A stretch of DNA of 59,774 bases from Crocosphaera sp. UHCC 0190 (GCF_034932065.1 NZ_JAYGHP010000020.1:1-59774); one strand, 5' to 3'. Counted from the first letter of the stretch, positions 36,777-45,845 are shown. Notes: generated from the letters alone by a model not told the origin. Translations and numbers: made by a program.

Positions 36777-36944
36777 TTAAGAACTATAGCGAAGATATTT
36801 GGAGAAATTGTAATGAAATTGTTCAGCTTTCCCATCCCATTTATAAGCTACTTGATGGGCTGCGTTTTGGAAGAAGGGATAAGTATAAATGACTGTAGCC
36901 GCACCGATGAAGGCGCATAAGGTCAAATTGGTGATTTTTTTCAT
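36777..36944 (-). CDS. Small (55 aa) membrane-anchored protein
   Basis: A short frame: MKKITNLTLCAFIGAATVIY, then TYPFFQNAAHQVAYKWDG and a C-terminus ending KYLRYSS. It has one N-terminal hydrophobic helix and a soluble tail rich in aromatic residues. AAGGA lies 7 bp upstream of ATG (minus strand). It is divergent from the DUF721 gene and shares its short spacer. Codon use and the ribosome site support it as a real gene. I do not recognise the family. Confidence 0.6.
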   Translation of the reverse strand: MKKITNLTLCAFIGAATVIYTYPFFQNAAHQVAYKWDGKAEQFHYNFSKYLRYSS

Positions 36945-36958
36945 TTTTATTCCTTAAA

Positions 36959-37522
36959 ATGGCATCTGAACAAACGAATAACTTTTTTCATTGTAGCGAT
37001 AATTCCATGACCTTGAACTCTCTCAATCAACTACTAACTAACCTCATCGCTCAACCTCATTTGGCAGCCTATCAAAGATATCAAACGGTTTGTCAGGCCT
37101 GGGATAAGGTAGTTAATGAGCGAGTTGCTGCTCAGACACGCCCCCGATATATCAACCGCAATATTCTCTGGGTAGCTACTGCCAGTGCTGTTTGGGCCCA
37201 ACAACTCTCTTTAACGCGCTATTCTTTGCTAAAACAACTCAATACTCACTTATCTGCTGAACCCTTAGAGGACATTCGCTTTTCTTCTGCCCAGTGGTAT
37301 CAGCCTCAAGCCTTGACTCCAAATGCCATCTCCAGGGTTTCAGCCAGCCTATCCCCTGAAGTTACCACAACCCCCCAAGCAGCCTTTGAACAATGGGTAA
37401 AAGTCCTCCAAGATCGAGATCAAACTCTGCTGTTATGTCCTCAATGTCACTGTCCCACACCCCTTGCAGAACTTAATCGTTGGAACAAATGTTCGCTTTG
37501 CATGGTACAACATTGGCAATAA
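36959..37522 (+). CDS. DUF721 (DciA-like) protein
   Basis: Up to 187 aa. The DUF721 domain covers ~residues 18-100 (LNQLLTNLIAQPHLAAYQRY, CQAWDKVVNERVAAQTRP, and the strand NILWVATASAVWAQQLSL). DUF721 proteins include DciA, the ancestral loader of the replicative helicase DnaB. A C-terminal zinc-knuckle-like set (CPQCHCPTPLAE...CSLC) is added here, a form seen in cyanobacteria. The true start may be the later ATG at 37007 (MTLNSL), since neither start has a strong ribosome site and DUF721 begins there. Confidence 0.78.
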   Translation: MASEQTNNFFHCSDNSMTLNSLNQLLTNLIAQPHLAAYQRYQTVCQAWDKVVNERVAAQTRPRYINRNILWVATASAVWAQQLSLTRYSLLKQLNTHLSAEPLEDIRFSSAQWYQPQALTPNAISRVSASLSPEVTTTPQAAFEQWVKVLQDRDQTLLLCPQCHCPTPLAELNRWNKCSLCMVQHWQ

Positions 37523-37896
37523 AAATCTCAGTCAACTTCCGATTAATTCTTTATTTTATAAGTTTTACCCCTAAATCTCTCTCAGTAAATTTTCGGTTTT
37601 TTCTTTGATGTTTCCTGTATGAGACAGTTTTTACCCTTGATCCCTAGTGTTTTCCCTAAGAAATGTCTAAAAATGTCTGCTATTATTTTATTAAGTTTCT
37701 TGGATTACTAGGAAATAATGTTTATTTTTGTAAAAGAAATATTAAAAAAGCCTAAAGGGTCAGAACTCAGGGGAAACAATCAAATCGAGGCCGTGGCGCA
37801 ATTAGGGTCAAGGAACAATCAATTAGGTCATGTTAGATAATAGATTGTATAAGATAAATTCAATTTTTCAAAATTACTCCTTGCCGTAAAACTCCC
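37523..37896. other. AT-rich intergenic region
   Basis: 374 bp between two plus-strand genes with T-rich stretches and no frame of note. I see no clear RNA gene or palindrome. It probably holds the promoter of the Cys-rich small protein. Confidence 0.4.
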
Positions 37897-38142
37897 ATGA
37901 AAACCGCTAATTGCTTAACATCATCTTGCCGCTACTGTCGTCATTATCAAACAGAAGGCCGTCGAGGAGGAATGTGCCAGCAGTTGGGTGTTCCCGTTCG
38001 AGCCGAATGGAAAGCCTGTAGTCTAGCTGTCTCACCTTTCACCGAAACCTGGGAAAGTTTAGAAAATGTTGTTAAGCTAGAAAAGTCTCTCGTGCTGGAA
38101 TGCCCAGTTGAGCGCGCAACAATTGAAACAACCTTAGTTTAA
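37897..38142 (+). CDS. Small Cys-rich hypothetical protein
   Basis: An 81-aa protein with an N-terminal cysteine cluster: CLTSSCRYCRHYQTEGRRGG, then MCQQLGVP and KACSLAV. The C-x4-C-x2-C ... C ... C spacing suggests a small metal site (Zn or Fe-S). The C-terminal half is hydrophobic/acidic with one more Cys. The pattern CxxCxHYQxxG...GxCxxLxVPV occurs in conserved cyanobacterial hypotheticals. A hairpin terminator follows. Function unknown. Confidence 0.7.
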   Translation: MKTANCLTSSCRYCRHYQTEGRRGGMCQQLGVPVRAEWKACSLAVSPFTETWESLENVVKLEKSLVLECPVERATIETTLV

Positions 38143-38194
38143 TCGATTTTTTCAATAATTTGTCTTTTTTTTCATAAAATTCCCTCAGATCACT

Positions 38195-38233
38195 AAAAAG
38201 AAAGCATCTTTGTCAATCAAAGGTGTTCTTTTT
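38195..38233 (+). terminator. Rho-independent terminator
   Basis: AAAAAGAA...CATCTTTG pairs with CAAAGGTG...TTCTTTTT, with a two-base bulge and a TCAAT loop, ending in a T-run. It lies 53 bp after the Cys-rich gene. Confidence 0.7.
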
Positions 38234-38538
38234 GTGGCTGGCTAGTTCAGGAAAATGGCAAGGGATTGGTTAAAATATAAGACAGGGCCTTCTTATAGAT
38301 ACTTGAGGGCCGAAGTTAACCTTAAGGAATTGTGTCCGCTAAGACACAGATTCTTAACCCTAGCAACTTATAGATTATGAAAACCCATGCTGAATCCTAA
38401 TTACTGACCAACCGTGATTAAGGATAAAAGTTAGCTCTTAAGGTATTATCGATTAACTAAGACCGATATCGTCAAACCTAGAAACCTGCTATTTGATTTT
38501 TCTATCGCTAGAAAGCCAGTCATCAAACCTAAGACAAA
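38234..38538. other. Long leader/upstream region of the PRC-barrel gene
   Basis: 305 bp with several small hairpins, for example GTGTC-CGCTAA-GACAC at 38332-38347. It is less AT-rich than other spacers and has no frame. It may be a structured 5' leader or contain a small RNA, but I match it to no known riboswitch. Confidence 0.35.
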
Positions 38539-39492
38539 ATGACCACAGATAACATCCGATTACGCAACGAATTTATTAATACACAAGTGATCACCCGTGA
38601 AGGGGGGAAAAAATTAGGGGTCGTCAAAGAAATTTTAGTCGATATAGACCAAAGGGAAGTTGTTGCCCTAGGACTAAGGGATAATGCACTTTCTTTGTCT
38701 GGTATGCCCCAATATATGTATATAGCTAGTATCCGTCAAATCGGTGATGTCATCCTCGTTGACAATGAAGATGCCATCGAACCCCTTGATATTGATGCTT
38801 ATACCCCCGTAATTAATAGTGAGGTGATTACAGAAGCTGGGGAACCTTTAGGGCGAGTCCGAGACTTTCAGTTTGATTTAGCAACGGGTAAAGTGTCCTC
38901 AATTATTATCGCCTCTTTAGGATACCCCCAAATTCCTGATCAAGTCTTAAGTACCTATGAAATTGGGATAGAAGAAGTGGTCAGTAGCGGCCCCAACCGT
39001 CTAATTGTTTTTGAAGGGTCAGAGGAACGGTTAACCCAATTAACTGTCGGGGTTTTAGAGCGTTTAGGCATCGGTAGACCCCCTTGGGAAAAAGAAGACG
39101 AAGACTATATCTATTCCCCCCCAACTGCCCGCCCCGAAAACCAATTGGGAACAGGTATTCCCATCCGAACCCCTGTAGAAGTGCGAAAACCAGTGATGGA
39201 GGAACGTTGGGATGAAGATACCTGGGAACAACCCATCACAGCCCCTCCCCCACGGCGACAAGCGGAGTCAATTCGCTATGACGAATATGAAGAGGATAAC
39301 TGGGGAGATGTGCGACGAGAAGAACCCCTCTCCTATGAACCCCCTCGCCAAGAAAAAGAGTACGATTATGACTATGATGAGGTGAGAGGAGATGTCTGGG
39401 ATGATGATGTAGAACCTGAACCTTACAACCCCCCTCGCGTCAATATCCCTCAAAAACAAAAACAAGCGGAATATTACGAAGAAGAAGCATAA
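38539..39492 (+). CDS. PRC-barrel domain protein with a disordered acidic tail
   Basis: A 317-aa protein with two PRC-barrel units. Unit 1 (residues ~5-80) starts NEFINTQVITREGGKKLGVV. Unit 2 (~90-170) starts INSEVITEAGEPLGRVRDFQ. The C-terminal 130 residues are Pro/Glu/Asp/Arg/Tyr-rich and probably disordered (EEDNWGDVRREEPLSYEPP). PRC barrels bind RNA or proteins (RimM, photosynthetic reaction-centre H subunit). This two-barrel form with a long tail is typical of cyanobacteria; its role is unproven. Confidence 0.85.
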   Translation: MTTDNIRLRNEFINTQVITREGGKKLGVVKEILVDIDQREVVALGLRDNALSLSGMPQYMYIASIRQIGDVILVDNEDAIEPLDIDAYTPVINSEVITEAGEPLGRVRDFQFDLATGKVSSIIIASLGYPQIPDQVLSTYEIGIEEVVSSGPNRLIVFEGSEERLTQLTVGVLERLGIGRPPWEKEDEDYIYSPPTARPENQLGTGIPIRTPVEVRKPVMEERWDEDTWEQPITAPPPRRQAESIRYDEYEEDNWGDVRREEPLSYEPPRQEKEYDYDYDEVRGDVWDDDVEPEPYNPPRVNIPQKQKQAEYYEEEA

Positions 39493-39530
39493 CCGTTCAT
39501 GGCCCCATCCTTGTTGACAAGCAGATGGGG

Positions 39531-40157
39531 TTAGTTTTGCAATACTTGAAATAATTGAACGACTTTACTCAAATCTTTGTCCCCTGGCGATCGCTCAACC
39601 CCACTGGATAAATCAATGCCATCGGGATGTAATAATTGGAGAGCTTGGGTAATATTATCGGGTGTTAATCCTCCGGCGAGCAACCAAGGACGAGAGGGCT
39701 GAAATTGCGCCAAGGTTTCCCAATCTAAGGTTTGGCCAGTCCCGCCTAATTGTCGAGGATGATAAGCATCTAAGAGCAAGGTATCAACCCAAGGAACATA
39801 ATCTAGGGTTTGGGACAAACACTGAGGGGTTTGAATTCTCAAGGCTTTAATCACTTCAATCTGGGGAAATTGTTGTTTCACTTGACCACAAAATTCTGAC
39901 GACTCCGCACCATGAAGTTGTATCCCTGTTAATTCGGTGGTTTCTAATACCTGTTGAATGTCTGTTAAAGTGGCATTCGCAAACACGCCAATGCGCTCAA
40001 CCGTTGAGGGCATTTCTTGAACCAATGCTTGAAGTTGTTGCCTATTGACATAACGAGGAGACTGAGGCACACAAATAAATCCCAAGGCCGTCGCTCCTAA
40101 GTCAGCGATCGCTTGTCCTTGTTGTGGTTGAGTGATTCCGCAAATTTTCACCCGCAT
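39531..40157 (-). CDS. trpF: Phosphoribosylanthranilate isomerase
   Basis: A 208-aa (beta/alpha)8 enzyme of tryptophan synthesis. Catalytic motifs are [20 protein letters not shown] (Cys base), [19 protein letters not shown]-type [25 protein letters not shown] (acid Asp) and [11 protein letters not shown] plus [10 protein letters not shown] prefer ATG 40157, which gives a normal spacing from an AGGAG; the upstream ATG 40166 lies one base from it. No other trp gene adjoins, as is usual in cyanobacteria. Confidence 0.96.
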   Translation of the reverse strand: MRVKICGITQPQQGQAIADLGATALGFICVPQSPRYVNRQQLQALVQEMPSTVERIGVFANATLTDIQQVLETTELTGIQLHGAESSEFCGQVKQQFPQIEVIKALRIQTPQCLSQTLDYVPWVDTLLLDAYHPRQLGGTGQTLDWETLAQFQPSRPWLLAGGLTPDNITQALQLLHPDGIDLSSGVERSPGDKDLSKVVQLFQVLQN

Positions 40158-40268
40158 CCCAATCATGCTCCTGACGCTAAGTGTTAAGTATAGTAAATAT
40201 TCAACACAAGTGTAGTCAAATATATTAAGAAGGGATATGTGTTGATTATCTAAGGAGTCAGAAACTCA

Positions 40269-40544
40269 ATGCTCTCAACTTTCATGATACTTGCTCAAGC
40301 CAATCCTGTCGTCACGGCCCAATGGAATTTGTCTGTGGGGATTATTATGATCTTCGCTAACTTGTTTGCCTTTATTGTTGGCTATTTTGCCATTCAAAAT
40401 ACTGGGGCCGGCCCTGACTTACCTTTACCTCAACTGGCTTCTCGGAAAAAATTTGGACTACCAGAATTATTAGCAACGGCAAGTTTCGGCCATATTCTCG
40501 GAGCCGGCATTATTTTAGGGTTATCGAATTCTGGCCTTCTGTAA
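40269..40544 (+). CDS. psaK: Photosystem I reaction center subunit PsaK
   Basis: A 91-aa PSI subunit X. Two membrane helices flank a short loop: NLSVGIIMIFANLFAFIVGY, then loop AIQNTGAGPDLPLP, and LLATASFGHILGAGIILGL at the end. It sits at the periphery of the PSI complex and binds chlorophyll and carotenoid. Cyanobacteria may have PsaK1 and the high-light form PsaK2; I cannot tell which this is. Single gene with a ~110-bp leader. Confidence 0.94.
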   Translation: MLSTFMILAQANPVVTAQWNLSVGIIMIFANLFAFIVGYFAIQNTGAGPDLPLPQLASRKKFGLPELLATASFGHILGAGIILGLSNSGLL

Positions 40545-40551
40545 CATTTTA

Positions 40552-40581
40552 CCTACGGCATAATCTTGGATTGGCCGTAGG
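40552..40581 (+). terminator. Hairpin after psaK
   Basis: CCTACGGC pairs with GCCGTAGG around a 14-nt loop, 8 bp after the psaK stop, followed by CTTTG. The stem is strong and the T-tract is weak. Confidence 0.5.
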
Positions 40582-40770
40582 CTTTGCCACCACTTGATCT
40601 GTTTGCAATCTTCTACAGAGAGGGTGATAAGCAATTATTATAGAGAAATAAGCGTCTAACTCTATTCCAGCTTTATTGCTTTATCAAAGTCGGGAGCGGT
40701 TCAGACTCTTCCTTTTTAGGAGCCAGATGAACTGCCATAAAAGAAACATCCTCTATCTGCTTGAACTTCG

Positions 40771-41193
40771 GTGATTACTCTGACTTTACTTCATCCCGGA
40801 AAAACTGTACCCGTGCAAAATTGGACTTTTGACACGACCGCAACCATTCGCATTGGACGCTCTATGGACAATGAGGTGGTTCTCTATAGTGCGGTTGTCT
40901 CTCGCCATCATCTGGAAATTCGACGGGAAGGAAATAATTGGGAGGTGGTCAATATTGGCACGAATGGAACCTATGTTGATGGCCAACTGATTAGCAAAAC
41001 CCTAGCGACCGATGGCATGATCATTCGTTTAGCCAGTTCTGGTCCAAAAATTCAGATTCATATTCCCCCAGAAGAGTCTCCTATTCAACGCCAACTCGCT
41101 CAGTTGACACGCTCTTTGTCCTCTTCCTCTGCTGACCTCAAAAGTTCTTCTGCTAAAGATACTGTAACGAATGAACCCGCTAACCCGACTTAA
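40771..41193 (+). CDS. FHA-domain protein
   Basis: A 140-aa protein. The FHA phosphothreonine-binding domain covers ~residues 18-95: IRIGRSMDNEVVLYSAVVSR, HHLEIRREGNNWEVVNIG and TNGTYVDGQLISKTL. The key residues Gly-Arg, Ser-Arg-His and Asn-Gly-Thr are intact. The C-terminal tail is Ser/Thr-rich and disordered. The start is GTG 40771. It likely reads a kinase signal (Spk/Pkn proteins), but no kinase gene adjoins. Confidence 0.87.
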   Translation: MITLTLLHPGKTVPVQNWTFDTTATIRIGRSMDNEVVLYSAVVSRHHLEIRREGNNWEVVNIGTNGTYVDGQLISKTLATDGMIIRLASSGPKIQIHIPPEESPIQRQLAQLTRSLSSSSADLKSSSAKDTVTNEPANPT

Positions 41194-41215
41194 TCTATAA
41201 AAGTTTTTTTAGAAA

Positions 41216-41249
41216 AATAATCCCTAACTCTGAGAAGTTAGGGATTATT
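41216..41249. terminator. Bidirectional terminator, 14-bp stem
   Basis: A perfect 14-bp stem (AATAATCCCTAACT and complement) around a 6-nt loop, between convergent FHA and 439-aa genes. On the minus strand it is followed by a T-rich tail (TTTCT and more), so it best serves the 439-aa gene; read-through from the other side is also likely reduced. Confidence 0.8.
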
Positions 41250-41259
41250 ATAGCCACTT

Positions 41260-42579
41260 TTAGGCGGCTTTTAGAACATCGCTAGGGATTTTGATACCGG
41301 AAAGGTCTAATCCGTCAAACTGAAGGGCTGTTGCTATGTGAAAATGTTCTAGGAAATGGATTAACCATTGCATTTCACTTTCATCAAAGTCTTCGTAATT
41401 TTTAAATAAGATAGCTAATCGTTTTTCTAGGGCTAATAACATTCTTTGTTTTTTGTCTCTTTTGTCATGACTATTGGGATCGATGGGATAACAATGAATT
41501 AGTTGTAAAAGAATATTTAAGGTTTTTTTTGTGCCTATATTACTCACCATATCAATAAAGAAAAAGTGATTTTTATCATCGTCAATAATGAGGAGTTTAA
41601 AACAATAATCAATGGCAATTTTAATTAAAGCTAAATCAGCTTTTGCACTATTGTAGCTGAATTCTTCTCCCTGAAGATTGGCTAAAAGTTTTTGGGTAAC
41701 AAAGGCTTTTTGATATTGGGGCGGAAATAGGGTGATAATAGCTTTATGGATAATCATTTTGCATTCTAATAAAGAAGCTTTGTCATAATAGCTAGTAACA
41801 AATAAAGATCTCTCTTTGAATTTTTCTTCTGTTTTTTTGTAATAATAAATTGATTTATATAGGGATTCTTTGGCTAATTGAGTAGGATTTTCCCAATCTT
41901 GACCGACAGTTCGAGAGGATAATAATCCTTCTAGATCTCTATTATTATCTTTCGTGGTTTCTTGACGAAGATAACGATGTAAATTGACAGTATAATTACT
42001 AATGTATTGATCTTGTCTGACTTGGGTTGTTTGTCCAAAACTGGTATTTTCTGACGCGCCTAAATAACAGCCATAAAGATGAGGATAACGAATTAATCGC
42101 TTTCCTAGTCTTTGTTTGCGCTTCCAGTTCGGTTCGACATCGTCGTCTTCTAATCTTTTATATTTATCAACGGTGATTTTTAGTCTTTCAAAAGCTGTGG
42201 GGGTTTCTGGCTCTCCTATAAGCTGACTTTTTCTAACAAAAAATGGCTCAAGAGAGGGGGCAATGATTGGTTTCTCGGCTGCATTTTCTAAAATATTAAT
42301 CAGTCGGCTGAGAGATTCATACAAATCATCTCTAAATCTCCGATCTAAGCCAAGATTGTTGATAAAGTAGCAGCAGATACGATTAAGAAAATAGCTGACA
42401 TTTTCAGGGATATTACGACAAATTTGAACGAGCTTGTTGTGATCTTCTAAGAGGAGTTCTTCTAGCTTATCCAAGTAAGTTTGAGGCTTATTTTTCCAAT
42501 GCTTGAAGTAATCCTCAAATAAGCTTTCTTCTCTAGCTAAATTTTCAAAGTCTTGTTGTAATTGAGTAGCCAGTAACAT
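41260..42579 (-). CDS. Uncharacterised 439-aa helical protein
   Basis: A 439-aa soluble, charged, mostly helical protein. I do not recognise the family. Visible features are an acidic N-terminal helix bundle (residues 1-100), a middle rich in Lys/Asp/Tyr (RLEDDDVEPNWKRKQRLGKR), and a C-terminal part with IIHKAIITLFPPQYQKAF and LLQLIHCYPIDPNSHDKRDK. No signal peptide or membrane helix is seen. It starts after GGAGAAA. It diverges from the ClpC-like gene across a 387-bp spacer with CRP-like sites, so shared control is possible. Linkage to the ClpC-like chaperone is inference only. Confidence 0.7.
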   Translation of the reverse strand: MLLATQLQQDFENLAREESLFEDYFKHWKNKPQTYLDKLEELLLEDHNKLVQICRNIPENVSYFLNRICCYFINNLGLDRRFRDDLYESLSRLINILENAAEKPIIAPSLEPFFVRKSQLIGEPETPTAFERLKITVDKYKRLEDDDVEPNWKRKQRLGKRLIRYPHLYGCYLGASENTSFGQTTQVRQDQYISNYTVNLHRYLRQETTKDNNRDLEGLLSSRTVGQDWENPTQLAKESLYKSIYYYKKTEEKFKERSLFVTSYYDKASLLECKMIIHKAIITLFPPQYQKAFVTQKLLANLQGEEFSYNSAKADLALIKIAIDYCFKLLIIDDDKNHFFFIDMVSNIGTKKTLNILLQLIHCYPIDPNSHDKRDKKQRMLLALEKRLAILFKNYEDFDESEMQWLIHFLEHFHIATALQFDGLDLSGIKIPSDVLKAA

Positions 42580-42966
42580 TTTTTTTCTCCTTTTTACTTG
42601 TTATCATCCCCCAATTTTCCGTGCAGTTTACGGACAGTAATAAATAACTAGATAGGCACAAACTATCAAGACAGCAGGTTCCTTATCTAGACTACAGCAC
42701 AAAGCAATTAGCTGTTTTGTGATAGTTGCGACACTTTATATGTGATCAGTATAACAAAGGCGTACCCAAAAACCTGTGATCTTGATCATTAGTTGAAAGT
42801 GATCAAGATCACTTTGAGTAATTTTGACTAATTGAAAGCCTCAAAATACCAAGGAGAGGTAAAAATTAGGATAAATTACGGCTATCCCCACTGCGATCGC
42901 CCTTTAAAAGACGATAGAGTATGATTACAAGATTAAGAAATGTAACTAACCTCAACCAACGGACTC
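42580..42966. promoter_or_regulatory. Divergent promoter region between the 439-aa gene and the ClpC-like gene
   Basis: 387 bp. It holds two or three CRP-like sites (42741-42815, listed separately), a HIP1 octamer near 42895 and a possible -10 (TATGAT near 42918) for the ClpC-like gene. A small inverted repeat (TCCGTGCAG-TTTAC-GGA) lies near 42619. No reading frame is supported. Confidence 0.45.
42775..42815. promoter_or_regulatory. Two tandem CRP/SyCRP1-like binding sites
   Basis: Site 1 is TGTGATCTTGATCATT (42775-42790). Site 2 is AAAGTGATCAAGATCACTTT (42796-42815), a perfect inverted repeat with AA in the centre. Both match the known CRP pattern GTGA-N6-TCA(C). Centre-to-centre distance is 23 bp, about two helical turns. 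A weaker third (TGTGATCAGTATAACA) begins at 42741. They lie ~150 bp before the ClpC-like ATG and ~200 bp before the 439-aa gene start. In cyanobacteria SyCRP1 binds such sites with cAMP; binding here is untested. Confidence 0.6.
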
Positions 42967-45336
42967 ATGTTTGAAAACTTTACGGACAAAGCCATTAAAA
43001 CCATTATGCTTGCTCAAGAGGAAGCTCACCGTGCGGGGCAGAATCTGGTGGGAACGGAACATATTTTATTAGGCTTGATAGGATCAGGTAATTCAGTCGC
43101 GTCTAGAGTCTTACAAGAGTTTGGACTGAAGCTGACACAAACGCGACAAACGATCCAAACACTGAGAGGAACAGGAGTCGGTTTTGCATCAGAGACGATC
43201 CCTTTTACGCCGACGGTTAAGCAAATTCTCGAAAAAGCCTGGCAAATTGCCCGTAAAGACCATCATTATGTCACTCCAGAACATATTCTGCTGGTGTTAC
43301 TCTCCGATCCGAATACGGTTGGGGTTAAAGTTTTGATCTATGAGGGTATTGATATTACAGCACTACGCACCACTTTAATTAAAAATTTAGGAGAACAGCA
43401 ACCCGTTGCGGCGACCCCTAGGAAAAATCCCTCCCCATTTGACAATTTTTCGGGCAGTAAACCGACTTTAGAGCAGTTTGGGACAAATTTAAGCCAAAAA
43501 GCCAGAGAAGGGAAACTTGACCCCGTTGTGGGACGAACAAAAGAAATTGAAAGAGTGACGCAAATTTTAGGTCGTCGCACAAAGAGTAACCCGGTATTAG
43601 TGGGAGAGCCAGGGGTGGGCAAAACGGCGATCGCTGAGGGACTGGCCCAAAGAATCATTGAAGGGGACATTCCTGAAATTTTACAGGACAAGGAAGTGAT
43701 TGCCCTAGATATGGGTTTATTAGTGGCAGGAACTCGCTTTCGAGGAGAATTTGAGGAAAGACTCAAATCCATTGTTAATCAAGTTAAGGAAGCGGGCAAT
43801 ATTATCCTGGTGATTGATGAATTACACACCTTAGTCGGTGCGGGAAACATGGGTGGGGCCATGGACGCATCTAACCTACTAAAACCTGCATTAGCGAGGG
43901 GAGAATTACAATGTTTAGGTGCAACAACCTTAGATGAATATCGTCAGTATATTGAAAAAGATGCTGCCCTAGAAAGACGGTTTCAACCTGTGATGGTGGG
44001 AGAACCTTCTGTTGAGGAAACTATCGAAATTCTTCAAGGTTTAAAGAAGGAATATGAAGCCCATCATCATGTTAAATTCTCTCACAAAGCATTAGAAGCA
44101 GCAGCCTATTTAGGGGATCGTTATATTAGCGATCGCTTTTTACCTGATAAGGCCATTGATCTGATGGATGAAGCGGGATCTCGTATTCATTTACGTCATT
44201 CTTTACAAAACAAAGTTCAATCTTCTGTTGAAGGGGAACAGGAAACCCCAATGATTAATCCTGATTCTTTAGTTCCGGTGGTGGATGAAGAAGATATCGC
44301 TCAAATTGTGGCATCTTGGACAGGTATTCCCGTTAATAAATTGAGCGAAACTGATTCAGAGTCTTTAATGTATTTAGAGGATAATTTACATCAGCGAATT
44401 GTCGGGCAAGATGAGGGAGTAAAAGCGGTTTCTCGTGCCATTCGTCGGGCCAGAATTGGCTTAAAAAATCCTAAACGTCCCATTGCGAGTTTTATTTTTG
44501 CGGGGCCAACTGGGGTAGGAAAAACGGAATTAACCAAAGCGTTAGCTCAGTTTTTATTTGGAACTAATGATGCTCTGATTCGTTTAGATATGTCTGAATA
44601 CATGGAACCTCATACGGTATCTAAATTAATTGGCTCTGCTCCTGGTTTTATTGGGTATGAGGAAGGGGGACAATTAACGGAAGCAGTGCGTCGTAAACCC
44701 TACAGTGTGGTGTTATTTGATGAGATTGAAAAAGCCCATCCTGATGTGTTTAATTTGCTGCTGCAATTGCTGGAAGATGGACGTTTAACAGATAGTAAAG
44801 GACGCAAGGTAGACTTCAGAAATACCCTAATTATCATGACTTCTAATGTGGGATCAAAAATGATTGAGAAAGGGGGTTATAATTTAGGTTTTGAAACGGA
44901 AAGCAATGATGATAACCTTCATTATAAGCGAATTCGTGAGGCGGTTAATGAAGAATTAAAACAATATTTTCGTCCTGAGTTTCTCAACCGTTTAGATGAA
45001 ATTATTGTCTTCCGTCAACTTACTAAATCTGAAGTAACACAAATTGCCGATATTTTGTTAGCAAAAGTGGCTCAACAATTGCAGGAACAACGTCAAATTA
45101 GCTTACAAGTAACAGAGGGATTTAAGCAACTTATTGTCAATGAAGGTTATGATCCTAGTTATGGTGCAAGGCCATTACGTCGTGCCATTATGAGACGGTT
45201 AGAAGATAGTTTAGCTGAGTCAATTTTAGGGGGACAAGTGAAGGATGGTGATCAGATTATAGTTGATGTTGATGAACAAAATAAGATTATTGTTCAATCA
45301 GTTTTACAACCTGCTTTAGTCTCTGTTATGGGCTAA
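42967..45336 (+). CDS. ClpC-like AAA+ chaperone with shortened middle domain
   Basis: A 789-aa Hsp100 ATPase. It has an N-terminal Clp double repeat ([20 protein letters not shown] and [15 protein letters not shown]), nucleotide domain 1 ([16 protein letters not shown]) and nucleotide domain 2 ([20 protein letters not shown]), with Walker [21 protein letters not shown]. An LGFE tripeptide motif for ClpP docking is present (YNLGFETES). Between [10 protein letters not shown] (~res 402) and [10 protein letters not shown] (~438) only about 36 residues remain, whereas canonical ClpC has a ~65-residue coiled M/UVR-type domain. It is therefore a ClpC paralogue lacking most of the M domain, not the essential ClpC itself. 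A rho-independent terminator follows. Confidence 0.88.
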   Translation: MFENFTDKAIKTIMLAQEEAHRAGQNLVGTEHILLGLIGSGNSVASRVLQEFGLKLTQTRQTIQTLRGTGVGFASETIPFTPTVKQILEKAWQIARKDHHYVTPEHILLVLLSDPNTVGVKVLIYEGIDITALRTTLIKNLGEQQPVAATPRKNPSPFDNFSGSKPTLEQFGTNLSQKAREGKLDPVVGRTKEIERVTQILGRRTKSNPVLVGEPGVGKTAIAEGLAQRIIEGDIPEILQDKEVIALDMGLLVAGTRFRGEFEERLKSIVNQVKEAGNIILVIDELHTLVGAGNMGGAMDASNLLKPALARGELQCLGATTLDEYRQYIEKDAALERRFQPVMVGEPSVEETIEILQGLKKEYEAHHHVKFSHKALEAAAYLGDRYISDRFLPDKAIDLMDEAGSRIHLRHSLQNKVQSSVEGEQETPMINPDSLVPVVDEEDIAQIVASWTGIPVNKLSETDSESLMYLEDNLHQRIVGQDEGVKAVSRAIRRARIGLKNPKRPIASFIFAGPTGVGKTELTKALAQFLFGTNDALIRLDMSEYMEPHTVSKLIGSAPGFIGYEEGGQLTEAVRRKPYSVVLFDEIEKAHPDVFNLLLQLLEDGRLTDSKGRKVDFRNTLIIMTSNVGSKMIEKGGYNLGFETESNDDNLHYKRIREAVNEELKQYFRPEFLNRLDEIIVFRQLTKSEVTQIADILLAKVAQQLQEQRQISLQVTEGFKQLIVNEGYDPSYGARPLRRAIMRRLEDSLAESILGGQVKDGDQIIVDVDEQNKIIVQSVLQPALVSVMG

Positions 45337-45350
45337 TTGTTAATTAAATA

Positions 45351-45394
45351 AAATCCGGTATTAAAGGTAAAACTTTGGTATCGGATTTTTTTAT
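45351..45394 (+). terminator. Rho-independent terminator of the ClpC-like gene
   Basis: AAATCCG pairs with CGGATTT around a 24-nt loop that itself holds a small AAAGGT/ACTTT stem; the distal arm runs into seven T and TATT. It lies 15 bp after the stop codon. Confidence 0.75.
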
Positions 45395-45458
45395 TGTATT
45401 CCGAGAAATGTTATTATATTAATGCTGTACAATCAAGGTTTATCTAGTAGAATGAACT

Positions 45459-45797
45459 ATGAAATTAACGATATTTTCTCAACTTCCTATTGAGTTTAGT
45501 AATCATAATCACTCTATTCAAAAAAAGGTGATGTTAAAACCTGGTGACATTCCTACTTTAACTAACTTTTCTCAAGCCACATTCACCCCTGGGCAGAAAA
45601 CAATTCCTCATCTTCATGAAACCATGTATGAAGTCTTTTTTGTTGAATCTGGAGAAGGAATAATTCGGATCAATGAGGTAGACTATCCCCTACTAAAAGG
45701 CAATTGTATTACAGTTGAACCAGGAGAAGTTCATGAATTAATGAATAGGGGATCAACGGACTTGATTTTAACTTATTTTGGAATCGTTTCTGAATAG
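45459..45797 (+). CDS. Cupin-domain protein
   Basis: A 112-aa single-domain cupin. Motif 1 is TIPHLHETMYEVFFVESGEG (His-His-Glu type metal ligands) and motif 2 is GNCITVEPGEVHELMNRG. The conserved set suggests a metal site and sugar- or small-molecule-binding or isomerase activity, but the substrate is unknown. It is a single gene in the convergent pair with the DsrE operon. Confidence 0.8.
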   Translation: MKLTIFSQLPIEFSNHNHSIQKKVMLKPGDIPTLTNFSQATFTPGQKTIPHLHETMYEVFFVESGEGIIRINEVDYPLLKGNCITVEPGEVHELMNRGSTDLILTYFGIVSE

Positions 45798-45819
45798 TTG
45801 ATACCATTATTGATTCTAA

Positions 45820-45836
45820 GGTGGGCAATGCCCACC
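45820..45836. repeat. Hairpin GGTGGGC-AAT-GCCCACC
   Basis: A 7-bp perfect stem in the 48-bp spacer between convergent cupin and DsrE genes. It is the same element as at 1250-1266. It may separate the two transcripts. Confidence 0.55.
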
Positions 45837-45845
45837 CTACTTGAT

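Noticed and set aside
38234-38538. Known riboswitch or 6S RNA
   Set aside because: No match to any riboswitch core that I can recognise; left as an unassigned leader region.
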